Part shown: positions 15,362-24,453 of the stretch, piece after piece | Numbering within the stretch: the first letter of the stretch is position 1 | How the letters are laid out: each line of letters begins with the position of its first letter | NCBI RefSeq assembly: GCF_002139875.1 | Contig: NZ_CP018793.1 | Location: 620,001 to 684,000, forward strand | DNA length: 64,000 nucleotides | From: Campylobacter vicugnae | GTDB lineage: Bacteria; Campylobacterota; Campylobacteria; Campylobacterales; Campylobacteraceae | Reading direction: 5' to 3' | Position numbers and translations under genes: made by a program | The notes under the pieces: generated by a model | The model's database searches: none | The model's input: the letters and a program-made list of their open reading frames with translations, nothing else | What the model was told of the DNA's origin: nothing

Positions 15362-15820
15362 CTATTCTAAGCTTAAATCCCAAAAAAACTCAATCCAATC
15401 ATCAGCTTCTTTGATAGTAAAATTAGGTAACATCAAAGCTTTTGGCTTATAAAATATAGTAGCTACAGCAATCTCTAAATTTGGATATAATCTATTGATC
15501 TCTTTTTTGATAGCTACCATAGATTCACCACTATCGATAATATCATCTGTAATTAATACTCTTTTGAATTTGCTTAGATCTGGGATATTGTAGATTTTGA
15601 TAGTATCTAGTTTTGTAGTATTTTCATAATGTATAGAGTTTAGACTAAAACAATCTCTAATATCAAGCGCATTTGCTAAAAAGTGAGCTAGAGTTAATCC
15701 ACCTCTAGCAATACCTAAAATAGCCTCTGGATTAAATTCATATCTAGCCCTTTTGGCTAAAATTTTGGCATCATGTTCAAATGAGCTAAAATCATAATAT
15801 GTCATCTTTTTAGCCTCCAA
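15362..15820 (-). CDS. Purine phosphoribosyltransferase
   Basis: A 152-residue type I phosphoribosyltransferase, probably a xanthine/hypoxanthine/guanine salvage enzyme that makes nucleotides from base and PRPP. The PRPP-binding motif is RVLITDDIIDSGESM (about residues 87-101), and GIARGGLTLAHFLAN near residue 36 is the second substrate loop. The gene overlaps the NCS2 purine permease upstream by 11 bases; uptake followed by trapping as the nucleotide is a classic pairing and supports a purine substrate. The exact base is not determined. Confidence 0.87.
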   Translation of the reverse strand: MEAKKMTYYDFSSFEHDAKILAKRARYEFNPEAILGIARGGLTLAHFLANALDIRDCFSLNSIHYENTTKLDTIKIYNIPDLSKFKRVLITDDIIDSGESMVAIKKEINRLYPNLEIAVATIFYKPKALMLPNFTIKEADDWIEFFWDLSLE

Positions 15821-17132
15821 TTATTGATTTAAATAGATTAGGTGCTGAACTAGCAATAAAGGCAAATAGACTAATAATAGCTAGTGTAATTACGCCTAAA
15901 TTTAGATCTTCCCATTTTCTTAGTGCTAATTTAATAATAAAATATGATATAAATCCCACGCTCAATCCTATTGTAATAGAGTATGTAAGCGGCATTAATA
16001 TCACAGTTAAAAATGTTGAAACGCAAATAGCTGGATCTTTGTAGTTGATTTTGCCAAGTTCGCTAAACATTAAAATACCTACCATTACAAGCACTGGATA
16101 GATAGCATTAGCTGGAATAGAGCCAAATAGTGGTAAGAAAAATAGGGTAAATATAAAAAATATTCCTATAAATACAGCTGTAAGTCCTGTTCTGCCACCA
16201 GCTTCTACACCGCTTGCACTCTCTGCAAATGCTGTAATTGTGCTTGTACCTATAACGGCTCCACCCATGCTAGCTATTGCATCACTTTCTAAATTTTTGG
16301 CTAATTTTTTTTCACCATCAGCGTGTGTAAATAGATTGGCTCTATTTCCAACTCCAGTAAGGGTGCCAATACTATCAAATAGGTGAGTAACAAATAGTGT
16401 TAAAACTGCTGGAAGTAAAGAAATTTTAAGAGCTGAGAGAATATCTAACTCCCCAAAAATTGGAGCAATGCTAACAGGTATTGAGATTATCTCTTTTGGT
16501 GTTTCATAAATTCCAAATATCCATGCTCCAATTGATGTTACAGCAATTGCTAAAACAAATCCGCCACGCAGTTTTAAAGTCCAAAATAGTATCATAAATA
16601 TAATCCCTATAACACCAACTAAAACTTTAGGATCGCTAATATTGCCAATAGCAACTTTAGTAGCTGGACTAGCAACTATTAAGCCCATTTGAGATAGACC
16701 AATAAAACATATAAATGCGCCAATACCAGCACTAATGGCACATCTAAGATCTAGCGGGATATTTTTGATAATCCAAAGGCGAAAGTTTGTAAAGCTTAAA
16801 ATTGTAAATATGGCTGAACTTATAAATATTGCTCCAAGTGCAGTTTGCCATGGAATTTGCATACCAATTACCATGCTATATGTAAAGTAAGCATTTAATC
16901 CCATTCCAGTACTTAGCGCTACTGGTGTGTTAGCCCATAAGCCATTAAATATAGTTGCTATGATAGTAATAAGTGCAGTTGCTACCAATAAGGCGTCCTT
17001 TGGCATACCAGCATCGCTTAAGATAAGCGCATTAACTGGAACTATGTAAAGCATAGCCAAAAATGTAGTAAGAGCTGCATTTAGCTCGGTTTTTACAGTT
17101 GTATTGTTTTGTTTGAGTTTAAATATATCCAT
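15810..17132 (-). CDS. NCS2-family purine permease (AzgA/PbuG-like)
   Basis: A 440-residue inner-membrane nucleobase transporter of the AzgA-like branch of NCS2, expected to import adenine, guanine or hypoxanthine with protons. Branch signatures are visible: LAMLYIVPVNALILSDAGMP near residue 30, STGMGLNAYFTYSMV around residue 74, and the substrate-site region THLFDSIGTLTGVGNRANLF plus GTSTITAFAESASGVEAGG. About 13-14 helices are expected. It is the first gene of a five-gene chain with the phosphoribosyltransferase, MFS, GT39-like and pseudopilin genes, and lies nine bases after mqnE. Confidence 0.9.
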   Translation of the reverse strand: MDIFKLKQNNTTVKTELNAALTTFLAMLYIVPVNALILSDAGMPKDALLVATALITIIATIFNGLWANTPVALSTGMGLNAYFTYSMVIGMQIPWQTALGAIFISSAIFTILSFTNFRLWIIKNIPLDLRCAISAGIGAFICFIGLSQMGLIVASPATKVAIGNISDPKVLVGVIGIIFMILFWTLKLRGGFVLAIAVTSIGAWIFGIYETPKEIISIPVSIAPIFGELDILSALKISLLPAVLTLFVTHLFDSIGTLTGVGNRANLFTHADGEKKLAKNLESDAIASMGGAVIGTSTITAFAESASGVEAGGRTGLTAVFIGIFFIFTLFFLPLFGSIPANAIYPVLVMVGILMFSELGKINYKDPAICVSTFLTVILMPLTYSITIGLSVGFISYFIIKLALRKWEDLNLGVITLAIISLFAFIASSAPNLFKSIIGG

Positions 17133-17141
17133 ATTTCTTTC

Positions 17142-18227
17142 CTAATTGTATATTATAAGTTCATTATATAGGCTATCTCTTTGAACTGGTATAAATCCAC
17201 TTGTTTGAATTAGCTCTATAAATTCTTTTTGACTTTTACCATTTTTACTTGCTGCTCCAGCACTGCTTTGAATACTTTCTTTTTCTATCGTTCCATCTAG
17301 ATCATCAGCACCAAATTCTTGTGCTACAAGAGCTAAATTTAAAGTAGAAGTAGCCCAGTATGCTTTGATATGATTTATATTATCAAGCAAGATTCTGCTA
17401 ATTGCCATTGTCTTTAATATCTCAACCGAGCCTAAAAATGGTATGTTTTTTAGATAATTATTATCTCTTTGATAAACTAATGGGATAAAAGCATTAAATC
17501 CACCGCCATTATTAAGCGCTAAGGAGCTATCTTGAAGTGAGCGTATTCTAAGAATATGATCAATTCTATGCTCTTTACTCTCTATATGCCCAAATAGCAT
17601 TGTAGCGTTACTTTGGCGACCTTTTTGATGCCATAAAGAGTGAATTTTAAGCCAGTTATCGCTACTTACTTTGCCTTTGCAGATCTCAGCTCTAATGCCT
17701 TCATCAAATATTTCAGCTCCTCCACCAGGCATACTATCTACACCATACTCTATCATTTTTTCTATCACTTCTTCATAGCTTAAGCCATGTTTTCTATGTA
17801 GATAATCCACCTCTGCTGCAGTAAGTGCTTTTATGTGTAAATTTGGATATTTATCTTTTATCATTTTAAATATCTCTAGATACCATTGCCATGATACATT
17901 TGGATTGTGAGCAGAGACTATATGTATCTCTTTGGCTCCATTTAATACGCTTTTATCTACTGCTTCAATAATCTGCTCATAGCTCATTGTATAACTCTTC
18001 TCAGCACTTTGTCTATGAGATGAAAAGGCGCAAAATTTACACACATCAGCACATAAATTAGTTGGATTTATATGGCGATTTATATTAAAATATACCTTTT
18101 TACCATTTTTAGCTTCTCTGATTTTATTGGCATATTTACCTAGAGTAAATAGATCTAAATCATAAAGCCTGATAGCATCATCAAATTCCAATCTTTGAGA
18201 TTTTTCTAATTTATCTATTAAATTCAT
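17142..18227 (-). CDS. mqnE: Aminodeoxyfutalosine synthase MqnE
   Basis: A radical SAM enzyme that starts the futalosine menaquinone pathway from 3-enolpyruvoyl-benzoate and SAM. The 4Fe-4S motif is CADVCKFC near residue 62 (Cys-x3-Cys-x2-Cys), followed by AFSSHR; HIVSAHNPNVSWQWY and DSMPGGGAEIF are typical of MqnE as opposed to MqnC. I choose ATG at 18227 (361 residues), six bases after a GAG site; the TTG two codons earlier lies directly against it. It stands between the PBP gene and the purine permease and is the functional partner of mqnC at 2578-3624. Confidence 0.93.
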   Translation of the reverse strand: MNLIDKLEKSQRLEFDDAIRLYDLDLFTLGKYANKIREAKNGKKVYFNINRHINPTNLCADVCKFCAFSSHRQSAEKSYTMSYEQIIEAVDKSVLNGAKEIHIVSAHNPNVSWQWYLEIFKMIKDKYPNLHIKALTAAEVDYLHRKHGLSYEEVIEKMIEYGVDSMPGGGAEIFDEGIRAEICKGKVSSDNWLKIHSLWHQKGRQSNATMLFGHIESKEHRIDHILRIRSLQDSSLALNNGGGFNAFIPLVYQRDNNYLKNIPFLGSVEILKTMAISRILLDNINHIKAYWATSTLNLALVAQEFGADDLDGTIEKESIQSSAGAASKNGKSQKEFIELIQTSGFIPVQRDSLYNELIIYN

Positions 18228-18301
18228 AATCAACTCTACTTAAAAAATAAAATTCAAATTATATGCTAAAGAGACTTAAAAAGCTTTTATTTAAGATAAA
18301 T

Positions 18302-20119
18302 TTAGTCTAATATTATATCTGTATCTTTGTTTTTTGTCTGTTTTGTCTCTATTTTTGCAGGAGTTAGATAGCCATTTTCTATCATTAACTCAACTGTAGA
18401 TTTAAATATTGGAAGTGCGCTCCATGATGCATAGTAATATGGATATGGTCTCATCGGTTCACGCACTAATACGCCAATAGTATATTCCTTGCCATTTTTA
18501 TCACGAACAAATCCAAAAAAGTTAGCATTATATCGTTTATCGCTATAACCTCCACTTGCAGCTATGTGTGCGGTTCCAGTTTTGCCGCCAATTATTAGGC
18601 CTGGAATTTTAGTTCTTTTAGCCGTACCATTTGGACTTTCTACGACTTTTACTAATATCTCTTTCATCTTTTGAGCGCTTGATTTTGGTAAGACTTGAGT
18701 TCTTTCTTGCTCTTTATATTTGTATGTTTTAGAGTTTTTTTCTAAGTGGTTTGCAATACGCGGAGTAATCATTACGCCATCATTTGTAATAGCATTATAG
18801 GCTGAGAGAAGCTGGATAAAAGTAGCTTGTAATCCATAGCCATAACTTATTGTTGATTTATATACTTTATTTTTTAACTTAGAGATTGATGGCATATTTC
18901 CCACTTGTTCATAGCTTAGATCAATTCCAGTTTTTCTAGAAAAACCAAAATCTAATAACCCATTGTAAATTTCAAATTCATTTAATCTATCTACTATTTG
19001 TATCATACCGACATTAGAGGATTCTACTATTATATCTTGAGCGCTTAGAATGTCGTTTTTATGGCTATCTGTGATAACTCTTTTGCCTAATTTATACTTA
19101 CCTCCATAGACATTTATAATCTCTAATGGGTCGATTTTGCCAGCTTTAAGAAGTAGGGAAAAGATAAATGGCTTCATAACTGAACCCATCTCATAGGCGT
19201 ATTCGCTTGCTGTTGAATTTAGTGATTGGTAATCTTTTTTAGTGATACTTGATGGATTATATCTAGAGGTAGAAACTAATGAAATTATAGCTCCAGTTTT
19301 AGCCTCCATAACGCCTATTATAACTTCTTTAGCAATTAGTTCATTCATCTTTGCTGTGGCCATTTTTTCTAATATTTTTTGTAGTTTTAATGGAATATTT
19401 AAAACTACATTATATCCATCAATACGGCGAGATAGCTCAGCGTCTTTACTTAGAATAATTGTATTTGCTAGATCTCTTGGTCCTTTTGTTAACTCATCTT
19501 GAGTAGAGGATAACAAGTTATCATATACTTTTTCAATTCCTTTTACTCCTTCAACTTTTGTAATACCATCTATTTCAATCTTTTTGATATAGCCTATAGT
19601 TGGAGTTAGAGCATCGCTTGCCATGTATAGTCTTTTTTCTCCACTTTCTACGATACTCATTCCTTGAGTTGATACTATACCTGTTTTTGGATCTTGATAA
19701 GCGATAAATACTTTATTTCTATATAGCTTTCTAGCTAACTCTTTTAGATATGCAGCACCCTTGGCATCAATCTCATATGATAGAGTTACTAAGCCTTTTT
19801 TTGCTAGGATTTTTCTAATTTTTTTGGGATCATCGCCACTATATAAAGTATATAATTTTATAAATAACTCTTTTTTATTTGGATCAATATTTCTAGTATC
19901 TACCATAGCTTTAAATAATTTTTGGCTACTAGCTAAACTAAATCCATCTTGGCTCAAGATAGAGCCTCGCATAGCACTTGTGTAATCACTACTTTGGAGT
20001 TTTGGAAGTCTTCTTTCGATACTGGAGCGATAAAATATAACTGTTAAAAATATAGAGATACCAAGTATTATTAATATAAATACTATATATACCTTGCTCT
20101 GGCTGCTATTTTGATTCAT
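18302..20119 (-). CDS. pbpB: Penicillin-binding protein 2/FtsI-type transpeptidase
   Basis: A class B penicillin-binding protein that cross-links peptidoglycan in the periplasm, probably the septal enzyme (FtsI-like). One N-terminal membrane helix (about residues 11-30) is followed by a dimerisation domain and the transpeptidase domain. The active-site motifs are SVMK (313-316), SSN (367-369) and KTG (513-515). The 605 residues are normal. It is coupled to fliE by a one-base TAATG overlap, so a division enzyme sits at the end of a rod operon, an arrangement I recall from C. jejuni as well (Cj0525c-Cj0528c). Confidence 0.9.
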   Translation of the reverse strand: MNQNSSQSKVYIVFILIILGISIFLTVIFYRSSIERRLPKLQSSDYTSAMRGSILSQDGFSLASSQKLFKAMVDTRNIDPNKKELFIKLYTLYSGDDPKKIRKILAKKGLVTLSYEIDAKGAAYLKELARKLYRNKVFIAYQDPKTGIVSTQGMSIVESGEKRLYMASDALTPTIGYIKKIEIDGITKVEGVKGIEKVYDNLLSSTQDELTKGPRDLANTIILSKDAELSRRIDGYNVVLNIPLKLQKILEKMATAKMNELIAKEVIIGVMEAKTGAIISLVSTSRYNPSSITKKDYQSLNSTASEYAYEMGSVMKPFIFSLLLKAGKIDPLEIINVYGGKYKLGKRVITDSHKNDILSAQDIIVESSNVGMIQIVDRLNEFEIYNGLLDFGFSRKTGIDLSYEQVGNMPSISKLKNKVYKSTISYGYGLQATFIQLLSAYNAITNDGVMITPRIANHLEKNSKTYKYKEQERTQVLPKSSAQKMKEILVKVVESPNGTAKRTKIPGLIIGGKTGTAHIAASGGYSDKRYNANFFGFVRDKNGKEYTIGVLVREPMRPYPYYYASWSALPIFKSTVELMIENGYLTPAKIETKQTKNKDTDIILD

Positions 20120-20409
20120 TATAGCTGTGTTCTTGCTATCTCTTTATATGCACTTATGGCTTTATTTCTTACCTCTAGCATTAATTTCATACTTGTCTCT
20201 GCCTTGCCAATTGCAATTGCAGCTTGATGTAGATCTTTTACTTCACCAGTTGCTAGATCAGCTACTGCTTTATCAGCTTTTTGTTGAACATCATTTAACT
20301 CACCTAGAGTTTTATTTAAGATATCAGAGAAGCTTTGATCTGTTAAATTTGTACTTTTATTGCTTTTTTGTTCTATCGGATTTAAATTTGATATATTATT
20401 AATATTCAT
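20119..20409 (-). CDS. fliE: Flagellar hook-basal body protein FliE
   Basis: Links the MS ring to the proximal rod at the base of the flagellum. The 96 residues show the family layout: a variable polar N-terminus, SFSDILNKTLGELNDVQQKA, and the conserved C-terminal helix EVKDLHQAAIAIGKAETSMK followed by LMLEVRNKAISAYKEIARTQ. It has a good AAGGA site before ATG and follows flgC by three bases. It is exported by the flagellar type III system, so lack of a signal peptide is expected. Confidence 0.95.
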   Translation of the reverse strand: MNINNISNLNPIEQKSNKSTNLTDQSFSDILNKTLGELNDVQQKADKAVADLATGEVKDLHQAAIAIGKAETSMKLMLEVRNKAISAYKEIARTQL

Positions 20410-20412
20410 TTA

Positions 20413-20907
20413 TTATCCTTTCATCATATCAATAGCACTTGTTGCAATCGCTTTAGCACTTTGAAATGCTGATACATTTGCTTGATATGCTCTTGTTGCT
20501 TCTATTAAATCGGCCATCTCAATAACTGGATTAATATTTGGTAGCATTACATACCCTTTTTCGTTTGCATCTGGATGAGTAGGATCAAATTTGATTTTAA
20601 AATCCTTATCATCACGAACAATCTTATCTACTATAACTGTAGAGATTGCAGGCTTAGGAAATCTTGGCGCATCTGGATCGTCTAAAGGATTCTCATTTTC
20701 TAAAAAATCATTTTTAGCATTTATTTGTTTATTTAGCTCTTGGTCAAATTCAATCGCTTTAAATACAACTTCTTTACGGCGGTATGGACCACCTTCTGCT
20801 GTTCTTGTAGTGTTAGCGTTAGCAATATTTGAGCTAATTACATTCATTCTAAAGCGTTGAGCGCTTAGACCATATCCGCTAATATCAAAATCACTTAAAT
20901 ATGCCAT
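20413..20907 (-). CDS. flgC: Flagellar proximal rod protein FlgC
   Basis: A subunit of the flagellar proximal rod. The N-terminal rod signature is visible in FDISGYGLSAQRFRMNVISS and NIANANTTRTAEGGPYRR, and the C-terminal coiled-coil region reads MADLIEATRAYQANVSAF. The 164 residues are slightly longer than enteric FlgC (134), as usual in Campylobacterota, with the extra part in the acidic middle (ENPLDDPDAPRF). It sits between flgB and fliE, 10 and 3 bases away, and should be expressed from the sigma-54 promoter upstream of flgB. Confidence 0.95.
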   Translation of the reverse strand: MAYLSDFDISGYGLSAQRFRMNVISSNIANANTTRTAEGGPYRRKEVVFKAIEFDQELNKQINAKNDFLENENPLDDPDAPRFPKPAISTVIVDKIVRDDKDFKIKFDPTHPDANEKGYVMLPNINPVIEMADLIEATRAYQANVSAFQSAKAIATSAIDMMKG

Positions 20908-20917
20908 TATTTATCCT

Positions 20918-21358
20918 TTAGATTTTTGAGCTTGCGTCTATTACGCTTTTAAAGATATCGCCATGTTTTTTGCTAGCCGAATCTAGTGCTTGAATCATTA
21001 AAACATTTTTACTCATTTCGCTAGTTTCAATGTCTAAATCAACGGTATTAGCATCATTTCTAGCCATGTGGCCATCTCTTAGATATATAGTTGGTATCTT
21101 TGAAGATGGAAAATCAATAGATGCAAAATGCTTATCATTTGTTCTAGCAAGTTCTAGCTTTGGCTCATTTGAGCCTAATTTATAGACCTCTTTTCTTTTT
21201 TCTATTAAGGCAGTTTCAAAGTCAATATCTTTAGCTTTGTAAAAAGGAGTATCGATATTTGCAATATTACTAGCGATTAACTGATTACGAGTAACTCTGC
21301 TACTAAGAGCTGAATCAACTAACTGTTTTGACTTGCTAGTACTAAAACCTGCATACAT
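20918..21358 (-). CDS. flgB: Flagellar proximal rod protein FlgB
   Basis: A proximal rod subunit and first gene of the flgB-flgC-fliE-PBP unit. The family motifs RVTRNQLIASNIANIDTPFY (about residues 20-40) and the C-terminal helix TSEMSKNVLMIQALDSASKK are clear. Of two adjacent ATGs I prefer the second (21358), six bases after AAGGA, giving 146 residues; the first has only three bases of spacing. A good sigma-54 promoter lies 34-51 bases upstream, consistent with the known RpoN control of rod and hook genes in Campylobacter. Confidence 0.94.
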   Translation of the reverse strand: MYAGFSTSKSKQLVDSALSSRVTRNQLIASNIANIDTPFYKAKDIDFETALIEKRKEVYKLGSNEPKLELARTNDKHFASIDFPSSKIPTIYLRDGHMARNDANTVDLDIETSEMSKNVLMIQALDSASKKHGDIFKSVIDASSKI

Positions 21359-21391
21359 CATATATCCTTTTTAAAATTTATTTTGAGATTC

Positions 21392-21409
21392 AAGCAAATT
21401 TTATTCCAA
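21392..21409 (-). promoter_or_regulatory. Sigma-54 promoter of the flgB operon
   Basis: On the minus strand the sequence TTGGAAT-AAAAT-TTGCTT has GG and GC exactly 10 bases apart and agrees with the Campylobacter RpoN consensus (TTGGAAC-N5-TTGCTT). It overlaps the last codons of aat, so the promoter is embedded in the neighbouring gene. Transcription should start about 20 bases before the flgB start codon. Confidence 0.85.
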
Positions 21410-22063
21410 ATTTGGCTCTAAATCTTTAAATTTTGCAAATCCACTAGGCTGATTTGACTTAATCTTTAAAAGTGATAAAAACTCATCTCTAGCTATATTT
21501 TGAGCTCCTAAAAACTCAAGATGAGAATTCATTACCTGTGCATCGATGATAAAATCATACTTTGATAAAGCTTTTGCTAATGTTATTAGAGCGACTTTAG
21601 AGGCATTTTTACCTACGCTTATCATGCTCTCACCACAAAAAATTTTACCAAAAATCAACCCATAAAGCCCACCAATAAGCCTATCTTGATGATATACTTC
21701 TACACTATGAGCATAGCCTAACTCATGCATTTTAATATAGCTATCTACAACATTTTGATCTATCCAAGTTGGCTCTTTGATCTCTCTTTGTATTTTACAA
21801 AAATTGATAAAATTTGCAAAATTATAGTCAAATTTAACTCTATAATCCCTTAAAAATGGTCGCAAACTCTTTTGAATTTTAATATTTTGAGGATAAAATA
21901 TAGCTCTTGGATCTGGACTATGCCAAAATATGACTCCATCATATGGCCAAGGGAATATCCCATGAGTATATGCATCGATTAAAACCTCGCTACTAAGATC
22001 GCCGCCATAAGCTAGTGGCTCATCTTTTGGCGCAGTAATAGGGTTTGGAAAAATAGATTTCAT
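21401..22063 (-). CDS. aat: Leucyl/phenylalanyl-tRNA--protein transferase Aat
   Basis: Transfers Leu or Phe from tRNA to proteins with N-terminal Lys or Arg, marking them for ClpS-ClpAP. The 220 residues show the family signatures GIFPWPYDGVIFWHSPDPRA (about 34-53), LGYAHSVEVY, LIGGLYGLIFGKIFCGESMI, and AQVMNSHLEFLGAQ. It lies four bases after clpA on the same strand, so the tagging enzyme, adaptor and unfoldase of the N-end pathway form one run. Its 3' end contains the flgB promoter. Confidence 0.95.
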   Translation of the reverse strand: MKSIFPNPITAPKDEPLAYGGDLSSEVLIDAYTHGIFPWPYDGVIFWHSPDPRAIFYPQNIKIQKSLRPFLRDYRVKFDYNFANFINFCKIQREIKEPTWIDQNVVDSYIKMHELGYAHSVEVYHQDRLIGGLYGLIFGKIFCGESMISVGKNASKVALITLAKALSKYDFIIDAQVMNSHLEFLGAQNIARDEFLSLLKIKSNQPSGFAKFKDLEPNLE

Positions 22064-22066
22064 AAT

Positions 22067-24154
22067 TTATTTTACAGAATTAAAATCAAATTTAAACCCA
22101 TCTTTATCAAAATCAATATTTGCAGTGCCGCCATTTTTTAAAGCACCCAAAAGCAATTCTTTTGAGAGTTTTAAATTTATATTATCTTTGATAGTTCTTT
22201 TTAGATTTCTAGCGCCAAATTCGTTGCTATATCCTCGTTTAATTAGCTCATCAACTGCTTTTTTACTTAGAGTAATCTTGACTTTTTTTGCTGATATCTC
22301 TAAGGCTTTTATCTCTTTTTGAACGATCTTTTCAAGAACATCATGGCTTAAAGAGTTGAAGTTTATTATTTTATCAATTCTATTTCTAAATTCTGCAGCA
22401 AAAAATCCTTTAACAGCTCTATCTGTTTTATCGCTATCATTTTTATTAAAGCCCATAATTGGCGCTTCTTTAGTGCCTAAATTTGAACTCATAATTATAA
22501 TTGTATTTTTAAAATCACTCTTATTTCCACTAGCATCGCTTAGTGTAGCACTATCAAAAATCTGTAAAAATATATTTAAAAGTTCAGGGTGAGCCTTTTC
22601 TATCTCATCAAAAAGTATAACACTATATGGGTGTTTTTTCACCATATTTGTAAGCATTCCGCCATTTTCAAATCCGATATATCCAGGAGGTGCGCCAATT
22701 AGTTTAGCTACAGCGTGTTTCTCCATATACTCACTCATATCAAATCTCTCAAAATGAATATTTAAGGCATTTGCTAGCTCTTTGGCTAGTTCTGTTTTTC
22801 CAACTCCGCTGCTTCCGGTAAATAAAAATACGCCAATTGGTCTATTCTCATCATTTAATCCAGCATATGATGTGATAAGGGCATCATTTAAGCTCTTTAT
22901 TGCAAGATCTTGTCCGTAAATTTTGGAGTTTAGTATAGAGCTTAGATTTTTTAAAATTTGAGTATTATCAGAGCTTGTTTGTATGTTTGAAACATTGGCC
23001 ATTTTAGAGACTATTTCATTAATTTTGGTTTTTGTTACACTTTTTTTGTGTTCTATATTGGTAGCTGCGCCAGCTTCATCTATTATATCTATAGCACTAT
23101 CAGGGAGAAATTTATCGCTTAGATATCTCTTAGCCATCTCTATGCTTTGATTTAAAACTTCATCGCTATATTTAACATTATGAAATTTCTCATAAGTAGC
23201 CCTTAGGCCTTTTAAAATTTCTAAACTCTCTTCTTTGCTAGGTTCTGCTACATCAATTTTATTAAAACGGCGAAGCAAAGCTCTATCTTTATTAAAATTT
23301 CTAAACTCACTATATGTAGTAGCACCTATACATCTTATATCACCATTTGCTAAATGTGGTTTTAAGATATTGGCTGCGTCTTGGCCGTTATCGTTGTTGC
23401 CAGTATTTAATATAGTGTGAATTTCATCTATGAATATTATATGATTTTTATTCTCTTTTAGGCGGTTTATTATCTCTTTTAATCTCTCTTCAAACTCACC
23501 TCTATACTTTGCACCAGCTAAAATAGCAAAGATATCTAGACTAAAAATTATACTATCTTTTAATCTAGCTGGGACATTTCCTTGGACGATTCTTTGAGCT
23601 ATTCCTTGCACTATTGCTGTTTTGCCAACACCTGCTTCACCGACAAAGATTGGGTTATTCTTTTTATGACGGCATAAAATTTGTAATGCCTTATCAATTT
23701 CTTTATCTCGATTTATTACAGGATCTATCTGTCCATTTTTGACAAGTTCATTTAAATTTACAGCTACAGATAGGAGTTCATTAGTATCTATATTTAAGCC
23801 GTGAAATTCAAAAAGCTGATATGCTTGAGAATTTTTATCGGCTAGAACTTCATCTAAAAACTCCTCAATTCCAAAATTTTCCTCAGCAGTAATACTAGAG
23901 AATAATTCGCTAAGCTTATGAGTAAGAATTGGTGGCTTTTTTTCGCTAGATTTTGGAGACTCTTTGAGTATATTTATTAGATCATTTCTTAAAGCTATAA
24001 CATCATTAATACCGATATTTTCTAGAATTTTTATAAATTCCTTATCAAATGTTAGAGTATATAAAATATGTTCAGTACTAATATACTCATGCGATTCGCT
24101 TAAAGCTAGGTCATTAGCTTGTTTTATTGATTTTGCTAGATTTTGTTCTATCAT
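22067..24154 (-). CDS. clpA: ATP-dependent Clp protease ATPase subunit ClpA
   Basis: The hexameric unfoldase that feeds substrates into ClpP. Domains in order: N-domain that binds ClpS (about 1-140), AAA-1 with GEAGVGKT (near 180), a short linker, and AAA-2 with GSSGVGKTE plus the pore loop GAPPGYIGFENGG, then the C-terminal small domain. There is no long ClpB middle coiled coil. I place the start at ATG 24154, which overlaps the clpS stop as TAATG and has GAGGA four bases upstream, giving 695 residues; an ATG seven codons earlier lies inside clpS. clpP is not in the window. Confidence 0.94.
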   Translation of the reverse strand: MIEQNLAKSIKQANDLALSESHEYISTEHILYTLTFDKEFIKILENIGINDVIALRNDLINILKESPKSSEKKPPILTHKLSELFSSITAEENFGIEEFLDEVLADKNSQAYQLFEFHGLNIDTNELLSVAVNLNELVKNGQIDPVINRDKEIDKALQILCRHKKNNPIFVGEAGVGKTAIVQGIAQRIVQGNVPARLKDSIIFSLDIFAILAGAKYRGEFEERLKEIINRLKENKNHIIFIDEIHTILNTGNNDNGQDAANILKPHLANGDIRCIGATTYSEFRNFNKDRALLRRFNKIDVAEPSKEESLEILKGLRATYEKFHNVKYSDEVLNQSIEMAKRYLSDKFLPDSAIDIIDEAGAATNIEHKKSVTKTKINEIVSKMANVSNIQTSSDNTQILKNLSSILNSKIYGQDLAIKSLNDALITSYAGLNDENRPIGVFLFTGSSGVGKTELAKELANALNIHFERFDMSEYMEKHAVAKLIGAPPGYIGFENGGMLTNMVKKHPYSVILFDEIEKAHPELLNIFLQIFDSATLSDASGNKSDFKNTIIIMSSNLGTKEAPIMGFNKNDSDKTDRAVKGFFAAEFRNRIDKIINFNSLSHDVLEKIVQKEIKALEISAKKVKITLSKKAVDELIKRGYSNEFGARNLKRTIKDNINLKLSKELLLGALKNGGTANIDFDKDGFKFDFNSVK

Positions 24155-24453
24155 TAATCCTCTTTTATCACACATTTTAGTGGAAAGCCATTTGCCTTAG
24201 CAAGGCTTAATGTTTGGCTTTGTTTGGTTTGGGCAATCTCTTTGGTGTATATTCCACAAATTGCACTACCATTTTTATGAATTTGCATCATTAAATTTAC
24301 AGCTTGATTTAGCTCTTTATTAAAAATTTCACAAAGTATCATTACTACAAAATCCATCGTAGTAACATCATCATTTAGTAAAATTACCTTATAAAGAGTA
24401 GGTTTAAACTCTTTTAATTTGGTTTTTGAAGTTAATGATCTTTTAGTTTGCAT
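24154..24453 (-). CDS. clpS: Clp protease adaptor ClpS
   Basis: The adaptor that recognises N-degrons and delivers them to ClpA. The 99 residues contain the core YKVILLNDDVTTMDFVVMIL (about residues 21-40), with the Asn-Asp pair that holds the substrate alpha-amino group, plus MQIHKNGSAICGIYTKEIAQ, including the conserved His. A flexible basic N-terminus precedes it. It overlaps the thioredoxin-like lipoprotein gene upstream by 11 bases and clpA downstream by one base. Confidence 0.95.
   Translation of the reverse strand: MQTKRSLTSKTKLKEFKPTLYKVILLNDDVTTMDFVVMILCEIFNKELNQAVNLMMQIHKNGSAICGIYTKEIAQTKQSQTLSLAKANGFPLKCVIKED

Noticed and set aside
18234-18301. Terminator after the PBP gene
   Set aside because: Only a weak 6-bp AT-rich stem can be drawn around the AAGCTT, not enough to call.
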